From positions 1-38,736 of IMG/VR virus record IMGVR_UViG_3300022707_000823: 38,736 bases of DNA, one strand, 5' to 3'. Positions 23,093 through 29,253 of the stretch are shown here, in pieces. The position numbers and the translations under genes were made by a program. This DNA is from a virus. How positions within the stretch are numbered: the stretch's first letter is position 1; each line of letters starts with the position of its first letter. The notes under the pieces are model-generated. The model was not told the origin of the DNA. It saw only the letters and a program-made list of their open reading frames with translations, and searched no databases.

Positions 23093-23409
23093 TGCCCAAA
23101 CTCCTCTATTCTTTTCATGTGGCCTATTACTTGTCTGCGAACTATTGCACCAAGAGCCGCATCACTTTCCAACCTTCCGAAATATCCGCCGTTATCCTTT
23201 AGCTCGTCATTCAGCAGTATAAGATTGGCAATAGCTAAGGCTCGTTCCTCGTCAAAAACTTTAACTTTCTCTGCTATTTTTTCTCTTTGCTTCTCTGTTT
23301 TGCAATACCGACTGTCATCAAAGGGGTACACAACACCGTCAGCGCTCAAGGCTTCCCAGATAGCGTCAGTGTTTTGTAGTAGTTTCTTTACTTCGGTAGA
23401 TAAACTCAT
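23089..23409 (-). CDS. First gene of leftward early operon, unknown
   Basis: A protein of 106 residues. ATG 23409 is chosen because GAGG lies seven bases upstream; the longer frame would begin inside the promoter. It is helical, with a Lys/Glu-rich core (TEKQREKIAEKVKVFDEERA) and a C-terminal segment SDAALGAIVRRQVIGHMKRI. Being first after the strong leftward promoter, it may act very early in infection. Function unknown. Confidence 0.6.
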   Translation of the reverse strand: MSLSTEVKKLLQNTDAIWEALSADGVVYPFDDSRYCKTEKQREKIAEKVKVFDEERALAIANLILLNDELKDNGGYFGRLESDAALGAIVRRQVIGHMKRIEEFGQ

Positions 23410-23440
23410 GTGATTTCCTCTTTCTTGTTTATTTGAGTTA

Positions 23441-23468
23441 ATAATACACCAATAAATCATACTGTCAA
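23441..23468 (-). promoter_or_regulatory. Leftward sigma70 promoter
   Basis: On the minus strand a perfect TTGACA (23463-23468) is separated by 16 bases from TATTAT (23441-23446). It faces the leftward operon, whose first ribosome site lies about 25 bases beyond. This is the best-matching promoter of the region. It overlaps the putative operator shared with the rightward promoter. Confidence 0.75.
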
Positions 23469-23484
23469 CACAATAATAGTTGTG
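23469..23484. promoter_or_regulatory. Inverted-repeat operator candidate
   Basis: A dyad CACAA-TAATAG-TTGTG lies between and against the two divergent -35 elements. A further TTTGTGC copy follows at about 23497-23503. A dimeric HTH regulator, most simply the product of the adjacent gene at 23531, could bind here and control both operons. The dyad is visible directly; the binding is inferred. Confidence 0.45.
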
Positions 23485-23509
23485 CGCGTCAATTAATTTG
23501 TGCTATCAT
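23480..23509 (+). promoter_or_regulatory. Rightward promoter, extended -10
   Basis: TTGTGC (23480-23485) as -35, an 18-base spacer and TATCAT (23504-23509) as -10, preceded by TG at the extended -10 position (TGCTATCAT). It would start transcription a few bases before the AGGAGG ribosome site of the HTH gene. The -35 is weaker than the leftward one, and the two promoters are nearly back to back. Confidence 0.6.
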
Positions 23510-23530
23510 ATGTGAAACACAGGAGGCTAT

Positions 23531-23749
23531 ATGTCTAATCGCAAAACAAGAGAGCAAGTCATTAAGATGGTAAAGAAGTACATTCGTATCCATTTCGAGA
23601 ATAATCAATCGAAGGCTGCGGAAGCCTGGGGAGATCATAGAAACGTGGTCTATGAAGTATTAGCGGGTAGGCGAAACCCTACTAAGAAGATGCTGGCGAC
23701 TCTGGGATTAAAGAAAGATTCAACCACTTTTTACGTGAGGGCAGACTGA
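23531..23749 (+). CDS. HTH DNA-binding regulator, Cro-like by position
   Basis: A protein of 72 residues with AGGAGG four bases before ATG. The segment NNQSKAAEAWGDHRNVVYEV followed by LAGRRNPTKKMLATLG is a clear helix-turn-helix of the XRE/Cro type: S-x-A-A-x-x-W-G as helix 2, L-A-G-R-R-N-P-T as the loop after the recognition helix. The C-terminal strand (STTFYVR) is also Cro-like. As the first gene of the rightward operon beside a dyad operator it is probably an autoregulated early switch protein. No CI partner is seen. Confidence 0.75.
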   Translation: MSNRKTREQVIKMVKKYIRIHFENNQSKAAEAWGDHRNVVYEVLAGRRNPTKKMLATLGLKKDSTTFYVRAD

Positions 23750-23952
23750 TGACTAACAAAGTAAGCGGAGCAGTAGCAGAGTTCTTTATGAATCAATGCG
23801 TAGGCGAGTCGAATGGACACATGGCGCTGATACCTAATAACCCTGTCTTGTATGGATTATGTAAGGCGCATGGAGTTGAAACCCCTAAGGATTTCGCGGC
23901 GTTCCTACAGGATATTGTCAATAATATAGACCGTGAAGGAGAAGTATCATGA
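23749..23952 (+). CDS. Small early protein, unknown
   Basis: A protein of 67 residues whose ATG overlaps the stop of the regulator gene (TGATG). Mixed helical sequence (SGAVAEFFMNQCVGESNGHM; VETPKDFAAFLQDIVNNIDR). No recognised motif. It is overlapped by the next gene (ATGA), which supports it as part of the rightward operon. Confidence 0.58.
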   Translation: MTNKVSGAVAEFFMNQCVGESNGHMALIPNNPVLYGLCKAHGVETPKDFAAFLQDIVNNIDREGEVS

Positions 23953-24158
23953 ACTATCACGAAATGTCAGAAGCGATAAATGATGCAAGACTCACACAGC
24001 GCGCGTTCGATTCCTACATAGGTGATCTTGCAAAGCTGCTGGTGGGAAATCTCAGAGCTGTGAACAGGGATGATATGTGGAGTTCTAATCAAACTCTTGT
24101 AAGCCTAAAGCGCGAGCTAACTCAATTCAATGCAGCTACTCGTACATGGAAATCATAG
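23949..24158 (+). CDS. Small early helical protein, unknown
   Basis: A protein of 69 residues starting within the ATGA overlap with its neighbour. It is helical and polar (HEMSEAINDARLTQRAFDSY; SLKRELTQFNAATRTW). Similar short proteins of the form M-S-E-A-I...A-x-x-A-D/E-x-x-x-x-x-x-A-x-x-L are frequent in phage early operons, but the role is unknown. Confidence 0.58.
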   Translation: MNYHEMSEAINDARLTQRAFDSYIGDLAKLLVGNLRAVNRDDMWSSNQTLVSLKRELTQFNAATRTWKS

Positions 24159-24167
24159 GGGAAGATA

Positions 24168-24470
24168 ATGAATGAGCCATATTTTCAAGTTTCTGAAGAT
24201 ATCATATTGGCGAGCGTAGACAGTCCAGAACTAAATGGTGACTATGCAATAGAAGATATTCTTCCTCCAGGACAAACATTTGACCCTTACTGCCCAGGCG
24301 TTCCCATGGAGGCTGGTGATTGGGCCTATAAATTAGTGGGGATTGACATTCCGAAAAGTCACTCTCCGGGGTGTGTCTGGTGGAGTCAGTGCGCTCTACG
24401 CAAGAAGCACAAACCTTCTACTCAATCATTCTCTAACCTAATCACTAACATAGAACCAATAGAGGCTTGA
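24168..24470 (+). CDS. Early protein, unknown
   Basis: A protein of 100 residues with GGGGAAG upstream. It is Pro/Cys/Trp-containing (EDILPPGQTFDPYCPGVPME; HSPGCVWWSQCALRKKHKP). Three cysteines and the W-W motif suggest a compact fold, perhaps metal-stabilised. No family was recognised. It ends one base before the ssb start. Confidence 0.55.
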   Translation: MNEPYFQVSEDIILASVDSPELNGDYAIEDILPPGQTFDPYCPGVPMEAGDWAYKLVGIDIPKSHSPGCVWWSQCALRKKHKPSTQSFSNLITNIEPIEA

Positions 24471-24471
24471 T

Positions 24472-24882
24472 ATGAATATTTTCACATTTACCGGGCATTT
24501 GGGCAAAGATTGCGAAGTAAAGTCTACTCCATCAGGAACAACCACCTGTGAGTTCTCTGTGGCCGTATATAGTGGCTATAAGGACAACGAAAAGACAACC
24601 TGGGTTCAATGTACCGTATTTGGCAAACGTGCTGAGGGTGGCCTTCCTGCGCTTTTAACGATAGGTCAGAAAGTAGCTATTAGTGGCGAGCTTACTCAGG
24701 AGACATGGGAGAAGCAGAACGGAGGTACAGGGTTCAAGTTAAAAGTTGTGGTGAATAGCCTGGATTTGATTGGAGCGAGAGAGCAATCGTCACAAGAGGC
24801 GGCACCTCGGCAACAAGCCCCGCAGCAGCAAGCACCACAACAACAGAGTATGGATGAAGACTTAGACAGAATCCCTTTTTAA
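24472..24882 (+). CDS. ssb: Single-stranded DNA-binding protein
   Basis: A protein of 136 residues with an OB-fold typical of bacterial SSB: NIFTFTGHLGKDCEVKSTPS, CEFSVAVYSGYKDNEKTTWV, QCTVFGKRAEGGLPALLTIG and VAISGELTQETWEKQNGGTG. A Gln/Pro-rich linker (residues about 105-126) leads to the acidic tip DEDLDRIPF, the peptide that recruits replication and repair partners. It serves replication and the recombination module. The fold and tip are complete. Confidence 0.9.
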   Translation: MNIFTFTGHLGKDCEVKSTPSGTTTCEFSVAVYSGYKDNEKTTWVQCTVFGKRAEGGLPALLTIGQKVAISGELTQETWEKQNGGTGFKLKVVVNSLDLIGAREQSSQEAAPRQQAPQQQAPQQQSMDEDLDRIPF

Positions 24883-24907
24883 TTAACAGGTATTGGAGGA
24901 TGGCGTG

Positions 24908-25459
24908 ATGGGTAGAGAAATCAGAAGAGTAATAGCTAATTGGGAACACCCAAAAAGAGATCGAGGAGGTTATCAGCCAATGTTTGACCGGGTTGCCTCA
25001 GAGAGGTTTATCGAATGGCTGAAAGAGTTCGAAGATTTCAAACGCGACGACTTGGAAAAATCGGCCAAGGAATACGGATATGATATTAACGATCCATATT
25101 CAGCTTATTGTGATTGGAACGGAGAACCACCAGACCCTCACTACTACCGGCCAAGCTGGGACGAATCTGAGGCTACATGGTGGCAAGTCTATGAGACGGT
25201 AAGCGAGGGAACACCCGTAACACCGCCATTCGAGACGCAAGATGAACTAATTGATTATCTTGTTGAAAACGGTGATTACTGGGATCAGATGCGCAGAAAT
25301 GAAAAAAGGGGTCATTTTATGAGTACGAGCAGCGATCCGTGGAGCAGAGAGATGGCTGAGAAGTTTGTCAAGGGTCCAGGCTGGGCTCCATCTGCCGTAA
25401 TTGTAGACGGCGTTGTTAAAAGTGGCGTGGAAGCTCTTTCGTTAACCCTTAATCAATAG
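24908..25459 (+). CDS. Conserved phage protein with WEHP motif, unknown
   Basis: A protein of 183 residues. ATG 24908 is chosen, with GGAGG eight bases upstream; a TTG start 15 bases earlier would overlap that site. The N-terminus REIRRVIANWEHPKRDRGGY is followed by QPMFD, and the middle has many Trp/Tyr/Pro (CDWNGEPPDPHYYRPSWDES; ATWWQVYETVSEGTPVTPPF). Proteins with this W-E-H-P start and aromatic core are widespread in phages of Gram-negative hosts. Their function is unknown to me. Confidence 0.65.
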   Translation: MGREIRRVIANWEHPKRDRGGYQPMFDRVASERFIEWLKEFEDFKRDDLEKSAKEYGYDINDPYSAYCDWNGEPPDPHYYRPSWDESEATWWQVYETVSEGTPVTPPFETQDELIDYLVENGDYWDQMRRNEKRGHFMSTSSDPWSREMAEKFVKGPGWAPSAVIVDGVVKSGVEALSLTLNQ

Positions 25460-25470
25460 TGGAGGTAGTT

Positions 25471-25692
25471 ATGAAAACACTGTGTAGCCAGCGAGAATGT
25501 ATGGAATTTGGTTGTGCTTTCCCTGATTGTCTTGACGATGAATCAAAAGCAATGGTCGAAAAATGCGCGGGATGTCGAGAGATAGTCGATGGGAAAATGT
25601 ATCCCTCTCACGAAGGGTCAAGTCGGTGTGAATCTGGATCGATAGCTAGCGGCGGAAACAAGGCTCATTGTTCTTGTGATGTATGTTTCTAA
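25471..25692 (+). CDS. Cysteine-rich small protein
   Basis: A protein of 73 residues starting at the ATG with GGAGG five bases upstream. It has twelve cysteines, with C-x-x-x-x-F-G-C (CMEFGCAFPDC), CAGCREIVDGKMYPSHEGSS and CSCDVC clusters. This suggests one or more zinc-binding knuckles. No named family was recognised. It lies directly upstream of the TnpB-like gene. Confidence 0.6.
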   Translation: MKTLCSQRECMEFGCAFPDCLDDESKAMVEKCAGCREIVDGKMYPSHEGSSRCESGSIASGGNKAHCSCDVCF

Positions 25693-25720
25693 CCCCTGTA
25701 GACCATAGGAGATTGATAGG

Positions 25721-26788
25721 ATGGACCTGAAAGAGAAGATCAAGATCAAAACATTAAAGGTTCGAGTCAAGGATAAACACGCCTCCAAGCTGCGAGAAAT
25801 GGCGCGTGACGTGAATTTTATATGGAACTACTGCAATGAACTGAGTAGCCGGTCTATCCGAGAAAAACAGAGCTTCATGTCTGGGTTCGACTTTCACAAG
25901 TATATGGCCGGATCAAGTCAATTCTTCACGGTAAACGCCGACTCAATAGCGCTAGTGGCTTGTGAATATGCAGCCAAAAGAAAGCAGGCAAAGAAGAATA
26001 TTCTAAGATGGAGGAAGTCTCACGGCTCTTGTAGGTCATTAGGATGGATACCCTTTCAATCTAAGGGCATTAGATGGAATGATGGCGCTATCCGATACTA
26101 TGGCATGGATTTTGATATATGGGATAGCTATGGACTCTCGGAGTACAAGTTCAGGGCTGGTAGTTTCAACGAGGACGCCAAGGGTCACTGGTATTTCAAT
26201 GTTGCTGTAGAGGTCGATCCAGCGCAGTCAAAGGGTACTGGGTCAATAGGTATTGATTTGGGTCTCAAAGAAACGGCTACATGCTCTACTGGCGAGGTTT
26301 TACCGGGCAGGCAATACCGGAAGCTCGAAGATAAGCTTACAACGGCACAGAGGGCTAATAACAAGCCCAGGGTCCGCGCTATTCACGCCAAGATCAAGAA
26401 TAGACGGAAGGATGATGTTCACAAATTCACTACGAAATTAGTTGCAGAGAATGCCGCTATTTTCGTGGGCGATGTAAGCAGTAAAAAGCTCATTAAGACG
26501 CGCATGGCTAAATCAGTACATGATGCTGGCTGGCACATGCTCAAGACTATCCTGGAGTACAAGTGCGATTACGCAGGGGTAGTTTTTGAAGTTGTTAATG
26601 AGATGTACACCACCGTAACCTGTAGCGCGTGTAAAAACCGCACTGGCCCTAGTGGCCTGGAAGGATTACGAATAAGAGAATGGTCCTGTGAGTGCGGTGT
26701 CACTCATAACCGTGATGTAAATGCGGCGAAGAACATTCTTGCGGTCGGGCATGACCGTCTTGCTGAAGAAAGAGCGAACGCGGCTTAG
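25721..26788 (+). CDS. TnpB-like (IS605 OrfB) RNA-guided nuclease homologue, altered RuvC-II site
   Basis: A protein of 355 residues with a ribosome site (AGGAG) and close spacing in the early operon. Order: N-terminal wedge-type region with VNFIWNYCNE near residue 31; RuvC-I SIGIDLGLKETATCS (Asp179); a bridge-helix-like basic stretch; RuvC-II region AAIFVGDVSSKKLIKTRMAK; zinc ribbon TCSAC and WSCEC (Cys301, 304, 323, 325); RuvC-III HNRDVNAAKNI (Asp332). The usual RuvC-II Glu (V-x-E-D/N-L) is Gly250 here. Glu290 or Glu294 could substitute in a rearranged site. No TnpA gene or clear transposon ends flank it, so it may be domesticated. Confidence 0.85.
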   Translation: MDLKEKIKIKTLKVRVKDKHASKLREMARDVNFIWNYCNELSSRSIREKQSFMSGFDFHKYMAGSSQFFTVNADSIALVACEYAAKRKQAKKNILRWRKSHGSCRSLGWIPFQSKGIRWNDGAIRYYGMDFDIWDSYGLSEYKFRAGSFNEDAKGHWYFNVAVEVDPAQSKGTGSIGIDLGLKETATCSTGEVLPGRQYRKLEDKLTTAQRANNKPRVRAIHAKIKNRRKDDVHKFTTKLVAENAAIFVGDVSSKKLIKTRMAKSVHDAGWHMLKTILEYKCDYAGVVFEVVNEMYTTVTCSACKNRTGPSGLEGLRIREWSCECGVTHNRDVNAAKNILAVGHDRLAEERANAA

Positions 26789-26826
26789 GTGTCAATCTAG
26801 TAGGAAGACATGGGATTAATTACACG

Positions 26827-26852
26827 TTGACAGATAAGAAGGATAGATAATG
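26827..26852 (+). repeat. Leader repeat, degenerate copy (TTGACA...GGATAGATAATG)
   Basis: The sequence before the gene at 26850 carries TTGACA followed by GGATAGATAATG, the same TTGACA-to-start leader found before the gene at 27078. It is a shorter, degenerate relative of the repeats at 27036 and 27634. The GGATAG part supplies the ribosome site. It points to duplication of small-gene leaders in this stretch. Confidence 0.45.
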
Positions 26853-27038
26853 TTTGAATCCAAAGAGTGGGACCGGCTAAAGATATATCGAAAGGGTGAG
26901 ATAGTTAGAGTCGAGGAGTGCGGGTTTATCTCTGTTTTTGGCAAAGATTCAGGATTTGGTTATCCAGGGGATAATATAGGTAAGTTTCCCCCTGAGAATC
27001 TTGGATATTGGCATAAATTAGTTAAAGTGAAAGGTTAA
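26850..27038 (+). CDS. Small early protein, unknown
   Basis: A protein of 62 residues with AAGGAT upstream. It begins MFESKEWDRLKIYRKGEIVR and has a Gly/Phe/Pro-rich centre (GKDSGFGYPGDNIGKFPPEN) ending YWHKLVKV. This may be a small SH3-like or beta-barrel fold. No family was recognised. It is the first gene downstream of the TnpB-like gene. Confidence 0.55.
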   Translation: MFESKEWDRLKIYRKGEIVRVEECGFISVFGKDSGFGYPGDNIGKFPPENLGYWHKLVKVKG

Positions 27039-27069
27039 TTATACCACATACCTATTGACATAAATTGAG
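27036..27069. repeat. 34-base regulatory repeat, copy 1
   Basis: TAATTATACCACA, six variable bases, then TTGACATAAATTGAG. The same elements recur with identical spacing at 27634-27667. On the minus strand it contains the extended -10 TGGTATAAT; on the plus strand a perfect TTGACA. Here the plus strand lacks a good -10, so its main activity could be leftward, antisense to the gene at 26850. Confidence 0.6.
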
Positions 27070-27077
27070 GATAGATA

Positions 27078-27161
27078 ATGGATATTGAGATATTAAAAGT
27101 AGTCGGCTTTCTTTTGCTTGTGTTTTTTATTCACGGTATAGCTTCAGATGATTTCTCATAA
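27078..27161 (+). CDS. 27-residue membrane microprotein
   Basis: A short frame (MDIEILKVVGFLLLVFFIHG, then IASDDFS) with GAGG eight bases upstream. It is one hydrophobic helix with an acidic N-terminus and acidic tail. Its leader repeats that of the gene at 26850. Such tiny membrane proteins are common in phage early regions. Support comes from the ribosome site and the helix. Confidence 0.45.
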   Translation: MDIEILKVVGFLLLVFFIHGIASDDFS

Positions 27162-27171
27162 GGACTTTCCA

Positions 27172-27414
27172 ATGCTAAAGAAACAACTAATGTCTATTAT
27201 TGCCGACATTCACCACGACAGAGGCTATCTACAAAAAGAGCTGGCCGAGATATTATGTATTACTCAACCTAGGGTTAGTGCGTTGATGCACGGTATGGAC
27301 TCGCAGTTCTCGACGGGGATGCTGTTCAGGTTCCTTTCTAAACTGGGTTATCAATTTGATTTCGGATACAACTATGAAACTAGGGGTGTATTTGTGTCGA
27401 CGAGAAAGAGTTAA
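27172..27414 (+). CDS. XRE-type HTH regulator
   Basis: A protein of 80 residues. ATG 27172 has AAGGA upstream; an ATG at 27148 would overlap the microprotein. The HTH is clear: GYLQKELAEILCITQPRVSA followed by LMHGMDSQFSTGMLFRFLSK, the Q-x-E-L-A...Q-P-R-V-S-x-L-M-x-G pattern of the short XRE group often seen as antitoxin-like or phage regulators. The C-terminus has a strand pair (YQFDFGYNYET). A control role in the early region is likely; the operator is unknown. No toxin partner is adjacent. Confidence 0.75.
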   Translation: MLKKQLMSIIADIHHDRGYLQKELAEILCITQPRVSALMHGMDSQFSTGMLFRFLSKLGYQFDFGYNYETRGVFVSTRKS

Positions 27415-27629
27415 TCAGGATCTTCGGATGAGAGTAATTGCATCTCAAGGCGCTTAATAAGCCATAGAGCCGTACCACCATCGGCATACGAGGAACAAAA
27501 GTACTCTTCTCCGTCTTTGTCATACCCTACGATAACAACGCCCTCAAGCTCTCCTATGGCGTTCTTAAGAACTTTGTCGGGATCGATGTCTAACTTGGTA
27601 ATTCCGCCGATTTCAATAACATTATTCAT
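27411..27629 (-). CDS. Small leftward protein inside rightward region, unknown
   Basis: A protein of 72 residues on the minus strand. ATG 27629 is chosen because a TATAAT stands seven bases ahead of it, and no ribosome site precedes any start. The sequence (NNVIEIGGITKLDIDPDKVL; VVIVGYDKDGEEYFCSSYAD; WLIKRLEMQLLSSE) resembles short phage proteins with a G-x-D-x-x-G-x-x-Y-x-x-S-S strand pair. Its position suggests leaderless expression. It is the only minus gene within the rightward early block, and its 3' end abuts the XRE gene. Confidence 0.6.
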   Translation of the reverse strand: MNNVIEIGGITKLDIDPDKVLKNAIGELEGVVIVGYDKDGEEYFCSSYADGGTALWLIKRLEMQLLSSEDPD

Positions 27630-27633
27630 GCTG

Positions 27634-27667
27634 TAATTATACCACAAATTGATTGACATAAATTGAG
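27634..27667. repeat. 34-base regulatory repeat, copy 2 (two opposed promoters)
   Basis: The same TAATTATACCACA - six bases - TTGACATAAATTGAG element as at 27036. On the minus strand the extended -10 TGGTATAAT (TATAAT at 27636-27641) faces the gene starting at 27629; transcription would begin at or next to its ATG, predicting a leaderless mRNA. On the plus strand TTGACA (27653-27658) is followed by TAATAT at 27675-27680. Confidence 0.6.
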
Positions 27668-27680
27668 TAACAACTAATAT
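27653..27680 (+). promoter_or_regulatory. Promoter of the replication genes
   Basis: A perfect TTGACA (27653-27658), 16-base spacer and TAATAT (27675-27680), with an overlapping TATATA. It lies about 100 bases upstream of the O-like initiator gene and is the last promoter-like signal before it. Divergent to the promoter of the small minus gene. Confidence 0.6.
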
Positions 27681-27778
27681 ATACACGCGGCTTATCTTTG
27701 AGTAGCTCTTGAAGAGACAGCCTACCACCAACCGGGTTGCCGCATTCTTAATAGGTTGGACTACAAGGTTGGCGAATA

Positions 27779-28468
27779 ATGAAACATCCTCCAAAAACCG
27801 TAGTTATCGATTGGCTCAATACAATTTGGGAAACTAATCTCCCTTATCAAGCCAAATATCTTGCCTGTTATCTGCGCAAATTTATGAACTCTCACAACGA
27901 TATGGCATACCCAAGCTATGCTCGTATTATACACGAAACCGGGTTATCCAGGTCGACAATTGCTCGCTATATGGAGACTCTGGAAGAGGAAGGATGGATA
28001 GTCAGAGACAAGGGAAATGTGGGCAAAAATACTACTTATACGGCCTGTTTTCCGACTAGTGTCACACAGAGACTAGTGTCAGAGAGACCCGAACTAGTGT
28101 CACAGGGACACTCAACTAGTGTCAGAGAGACACACGAATTAAACAAAGAATTAAACAAAGAAGTAAACAATAGTGGTCCGCGCAGTAAATTCAGCATGTT
28201 TTCAGACTGGAAACCAGAACGTCAAACATGGGAGGCCAATTGCTTCAGATCAGGAATTAACCCTGATTACTCTGATCAACAATTACATGAATTTACTTTG
28301 TACTGGGATGACGACAAAACATGGCTTCTCGAAAACCAGTGGCAAGGTAAATTAATTAACTCATTACGAAACCAACCTAAACAACCTGATCAACTTAAAA
28401 AAGAATTCACCCCTATCTCTGATGACGACTACAAGGAACTCGAAGATGCGTTCTCGCAAAGAAATTGA
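27779..28468 (+). CDS. O-like replication initiator
   Basis: A protein of 229 residues. Residues about 10-85 form a winged helix-turn-helix (YPSYARIIHETGLSRSTIAR, then YMETLEEEGWIVRDKGNVGK) like those in lambda O-type initiators. The middle is a linker encoded by the origin repeats. Residues about 145-200 resemble the DnaT C-terminal DNA-binding domain (FSDWKPERQTWEANCFRSGI; FTLYWDDDKTWLLENQWQGK). The protein would bind the iterons in its own gene and bring in the helicase loader. GG-rich ribosome sequence upstream is weak. Its end overlaps the next gene by 23 bases. Confidence 0.78.
   Translation: MKHPPKTVVIDWLNTIWETNLPYQAKYLACYLRKFMNSHNDMAYPSYARIIHETGLSRSTIARYMETLEEEGWIVRDKGNVGKNTTYTACFPTSVTQRLVSERPELVSQGHSTSVRETHELNKELNKEVNNSGPRSKFSMFSDWKPERQTWEANCFRSGINPDYSDQQLHEFTLYWDDDKTWLLENQWQGKLINSLRNQPKQPDQLKKEFTPISDDDYKELEDAFSQRN
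28055..28171. other. Predicted replication origin (iterons plus A-rich repeats)
   Basis: Within the initiator gene there are four perfect ACTAGTGTCA copies starting at 28055, 28072, 28093 and 28115 (spacing 17, 21 and 22). Directly after them come two tandem GAATTAAACAAA copies (28136-28147, 28148-28159) and a third, GAAGTAAACAAT. This reproduces the design of lambda ori: initiator iterons followed by a purine-rich, easily melted tract, located inside the O gene. The repeats are seen directly; origin function follows by analogy. Confidence 0.8.
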
Positions 28469-28913
28469 TGACATCACGTATAAATTACAAGAAACCTTAC
28501 TTTTTTACGGCAAGGAACTTGAAACGCGCTTCAGGAATATCTGGTTGACCGCCTTAGCGTCGTTCGACACTGATATGATACTAGGGGCCTTTGATGAATA
28601 CATTGCCTCAGAGGATGGTAAATACGCTCCTAAACCCGCCAGCATAATTAAGATACTCAATGTCAAACGAGGGGCAGATAGCTGGAATCGGAGATATTCT
28701 AAAGATAACTTTGCGAAACCGGGTGAAAGTAGACCGATTATTGCGAAAGCCTGGGCCACGTACATGAAATTTGCTTACGACTGGATGACACCGGGGCAGA
28801 AGCCAGACATGGATTTAGAACAATGTCTTGAGATCGTTAATCAAGAGGCTAAGAAATACAACAATCCCGACGCAATTAAAGTTGAACACCGATTACCTGA
28901 AGTATGGGCTTAA
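28446..28913 (+). CDS. P-like helicase-loader candidate
   Basis: A protein of 155 residues. ATG 28446 is used because AAGGA precedes it; it overlaps the initiator stop. It is helical: KLQETLLFYGKELETRFRNI, WLTALASFDTDMILGAFDEY and KPASIIKILNVKRGADSWNR, with a C-terminal MTPGQKPDMDLEQCLEIVNQ. Proteins with a W-x-x-A-L...F-x-x-Y...P-x-P-A-x-I-I-x-I core occupy the lambda P position in many phages. Helicase loading is inferred from order and pattern; no ATPase motif is visible. Confidence 0.6.
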   Translation: MRSRKEIDDITYKLQETLLFYGKELETRFRNIWLTALASFDTDMILGAFDEYIASEDGKYAPKPASIIKILNVKRGADSWNRRYSKDNFAKPGESRPIIAKAWATYMKFAYDWMTPGQKPDMDLEQCLEIVNQEAKKYNNPDAIKVEHRLPEVWA

Positions 28914-28923
28914 CAGAGATTGG

Positions 28924-28966
28924 GCTGAAGGTCTATTAACCGATAATTTACTGGAGCAGAAAGATG
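28924..28966 (+). repeat. Gene-end/leader repeat, copy 1
   Basis: This leader reads in one frame as AEGLLTDNLLEQKDG and contains the ribosome site CTGGAG for the gene at 28964. Closely related versions occur at 29210-29251 (as the real C-terminus AEGLTDTHLLEQK) and 30254-30292 (ADLLTNNLLEKQ then stop). The shared reading implies that the leaders are the 3' ends of former related genes. Confidence 0.55.
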
Positions 28967-29251
28967 GATGAACTTTATGTGACAAGACCCATTAAACCAA
29001 GAAAGCGTCATTTTTGCAGGGTATGTGGTGAAGCAATTGAGGTCGGGGAAGATTGCAGCACTTATAGCGGTGTTGAGTCTGGAGAAGGATTTTACAGGTT
29101 ATATTTCCATCCTGAATGCAGCGCACACTCTAAAAAATGGGATTGGTGGGATTGGGATCGACACATGCCGGGCGATGTATCAAGAAAAGAAGTTAGAGAT
29201 ATTGAGCTGGCTGAAGGTCTGACAGACACTCACCTATTGGAGCAAAAATAG
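28964..29251 (+). CDS. Zinc-ribbon-like small protein
   Basis: A protein of 95 residues with GGAG nine bases upstream. The motif HFCRVCGEAIEVGEDCSTYS followed by YRLYFHPECSAHSKKW is a C-x-x-C...C...H-x-x-C pattern typical of treble-clef or LIM-like zinc ribbons in phage proteins. The C-terminus AEGLTDTHLLEQK recurs as relics elsewhere in this region. It may bind nucleic acid or protein. The target is unknown. Confidence 0.65.
   Translation: MDELYVTRPIKPRKRHFCRVCGEAIEVGEDCSTYSGVESGEGFYRLYFHPECSAHSKKWDWWDWDRHMPGDVSRKEVRDIELAEGLTDTHLLEQK
29210..29251 (+). repeat. Gene-end repeat, copy 2 (in frame)
   Basis: The last 13 codons and stop of the zinc-ribbon gene (AEGLTDTHLLEQK). It matches the relic leaders at 28924 and 30254, including the shared starts GCTGAAGGTCT and TGGAGCA. 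This copy is the functional, in-gene version. Confidence 0.5.
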
Positions 29252-29253
29252 AG

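Noticed and set aside
26789-26849. Right end of an IS200/IS605 element after the TnpB-like gene
   Set aside because: No convincing subterminal palindrome or element end could be identified by eye; a hairpin (CGGTC...GACCG) lies inside the gene's 3' end, so an RNA scaffold remains possible but an element border cannot be claimed.
28055-28171. CRISPR array or tandem protein repeat
   Set aside because: The repeats are 10-12 bases with 7-12 base gaps and lie within an initiator gene, which fits origin iterons rather than CRISPR.
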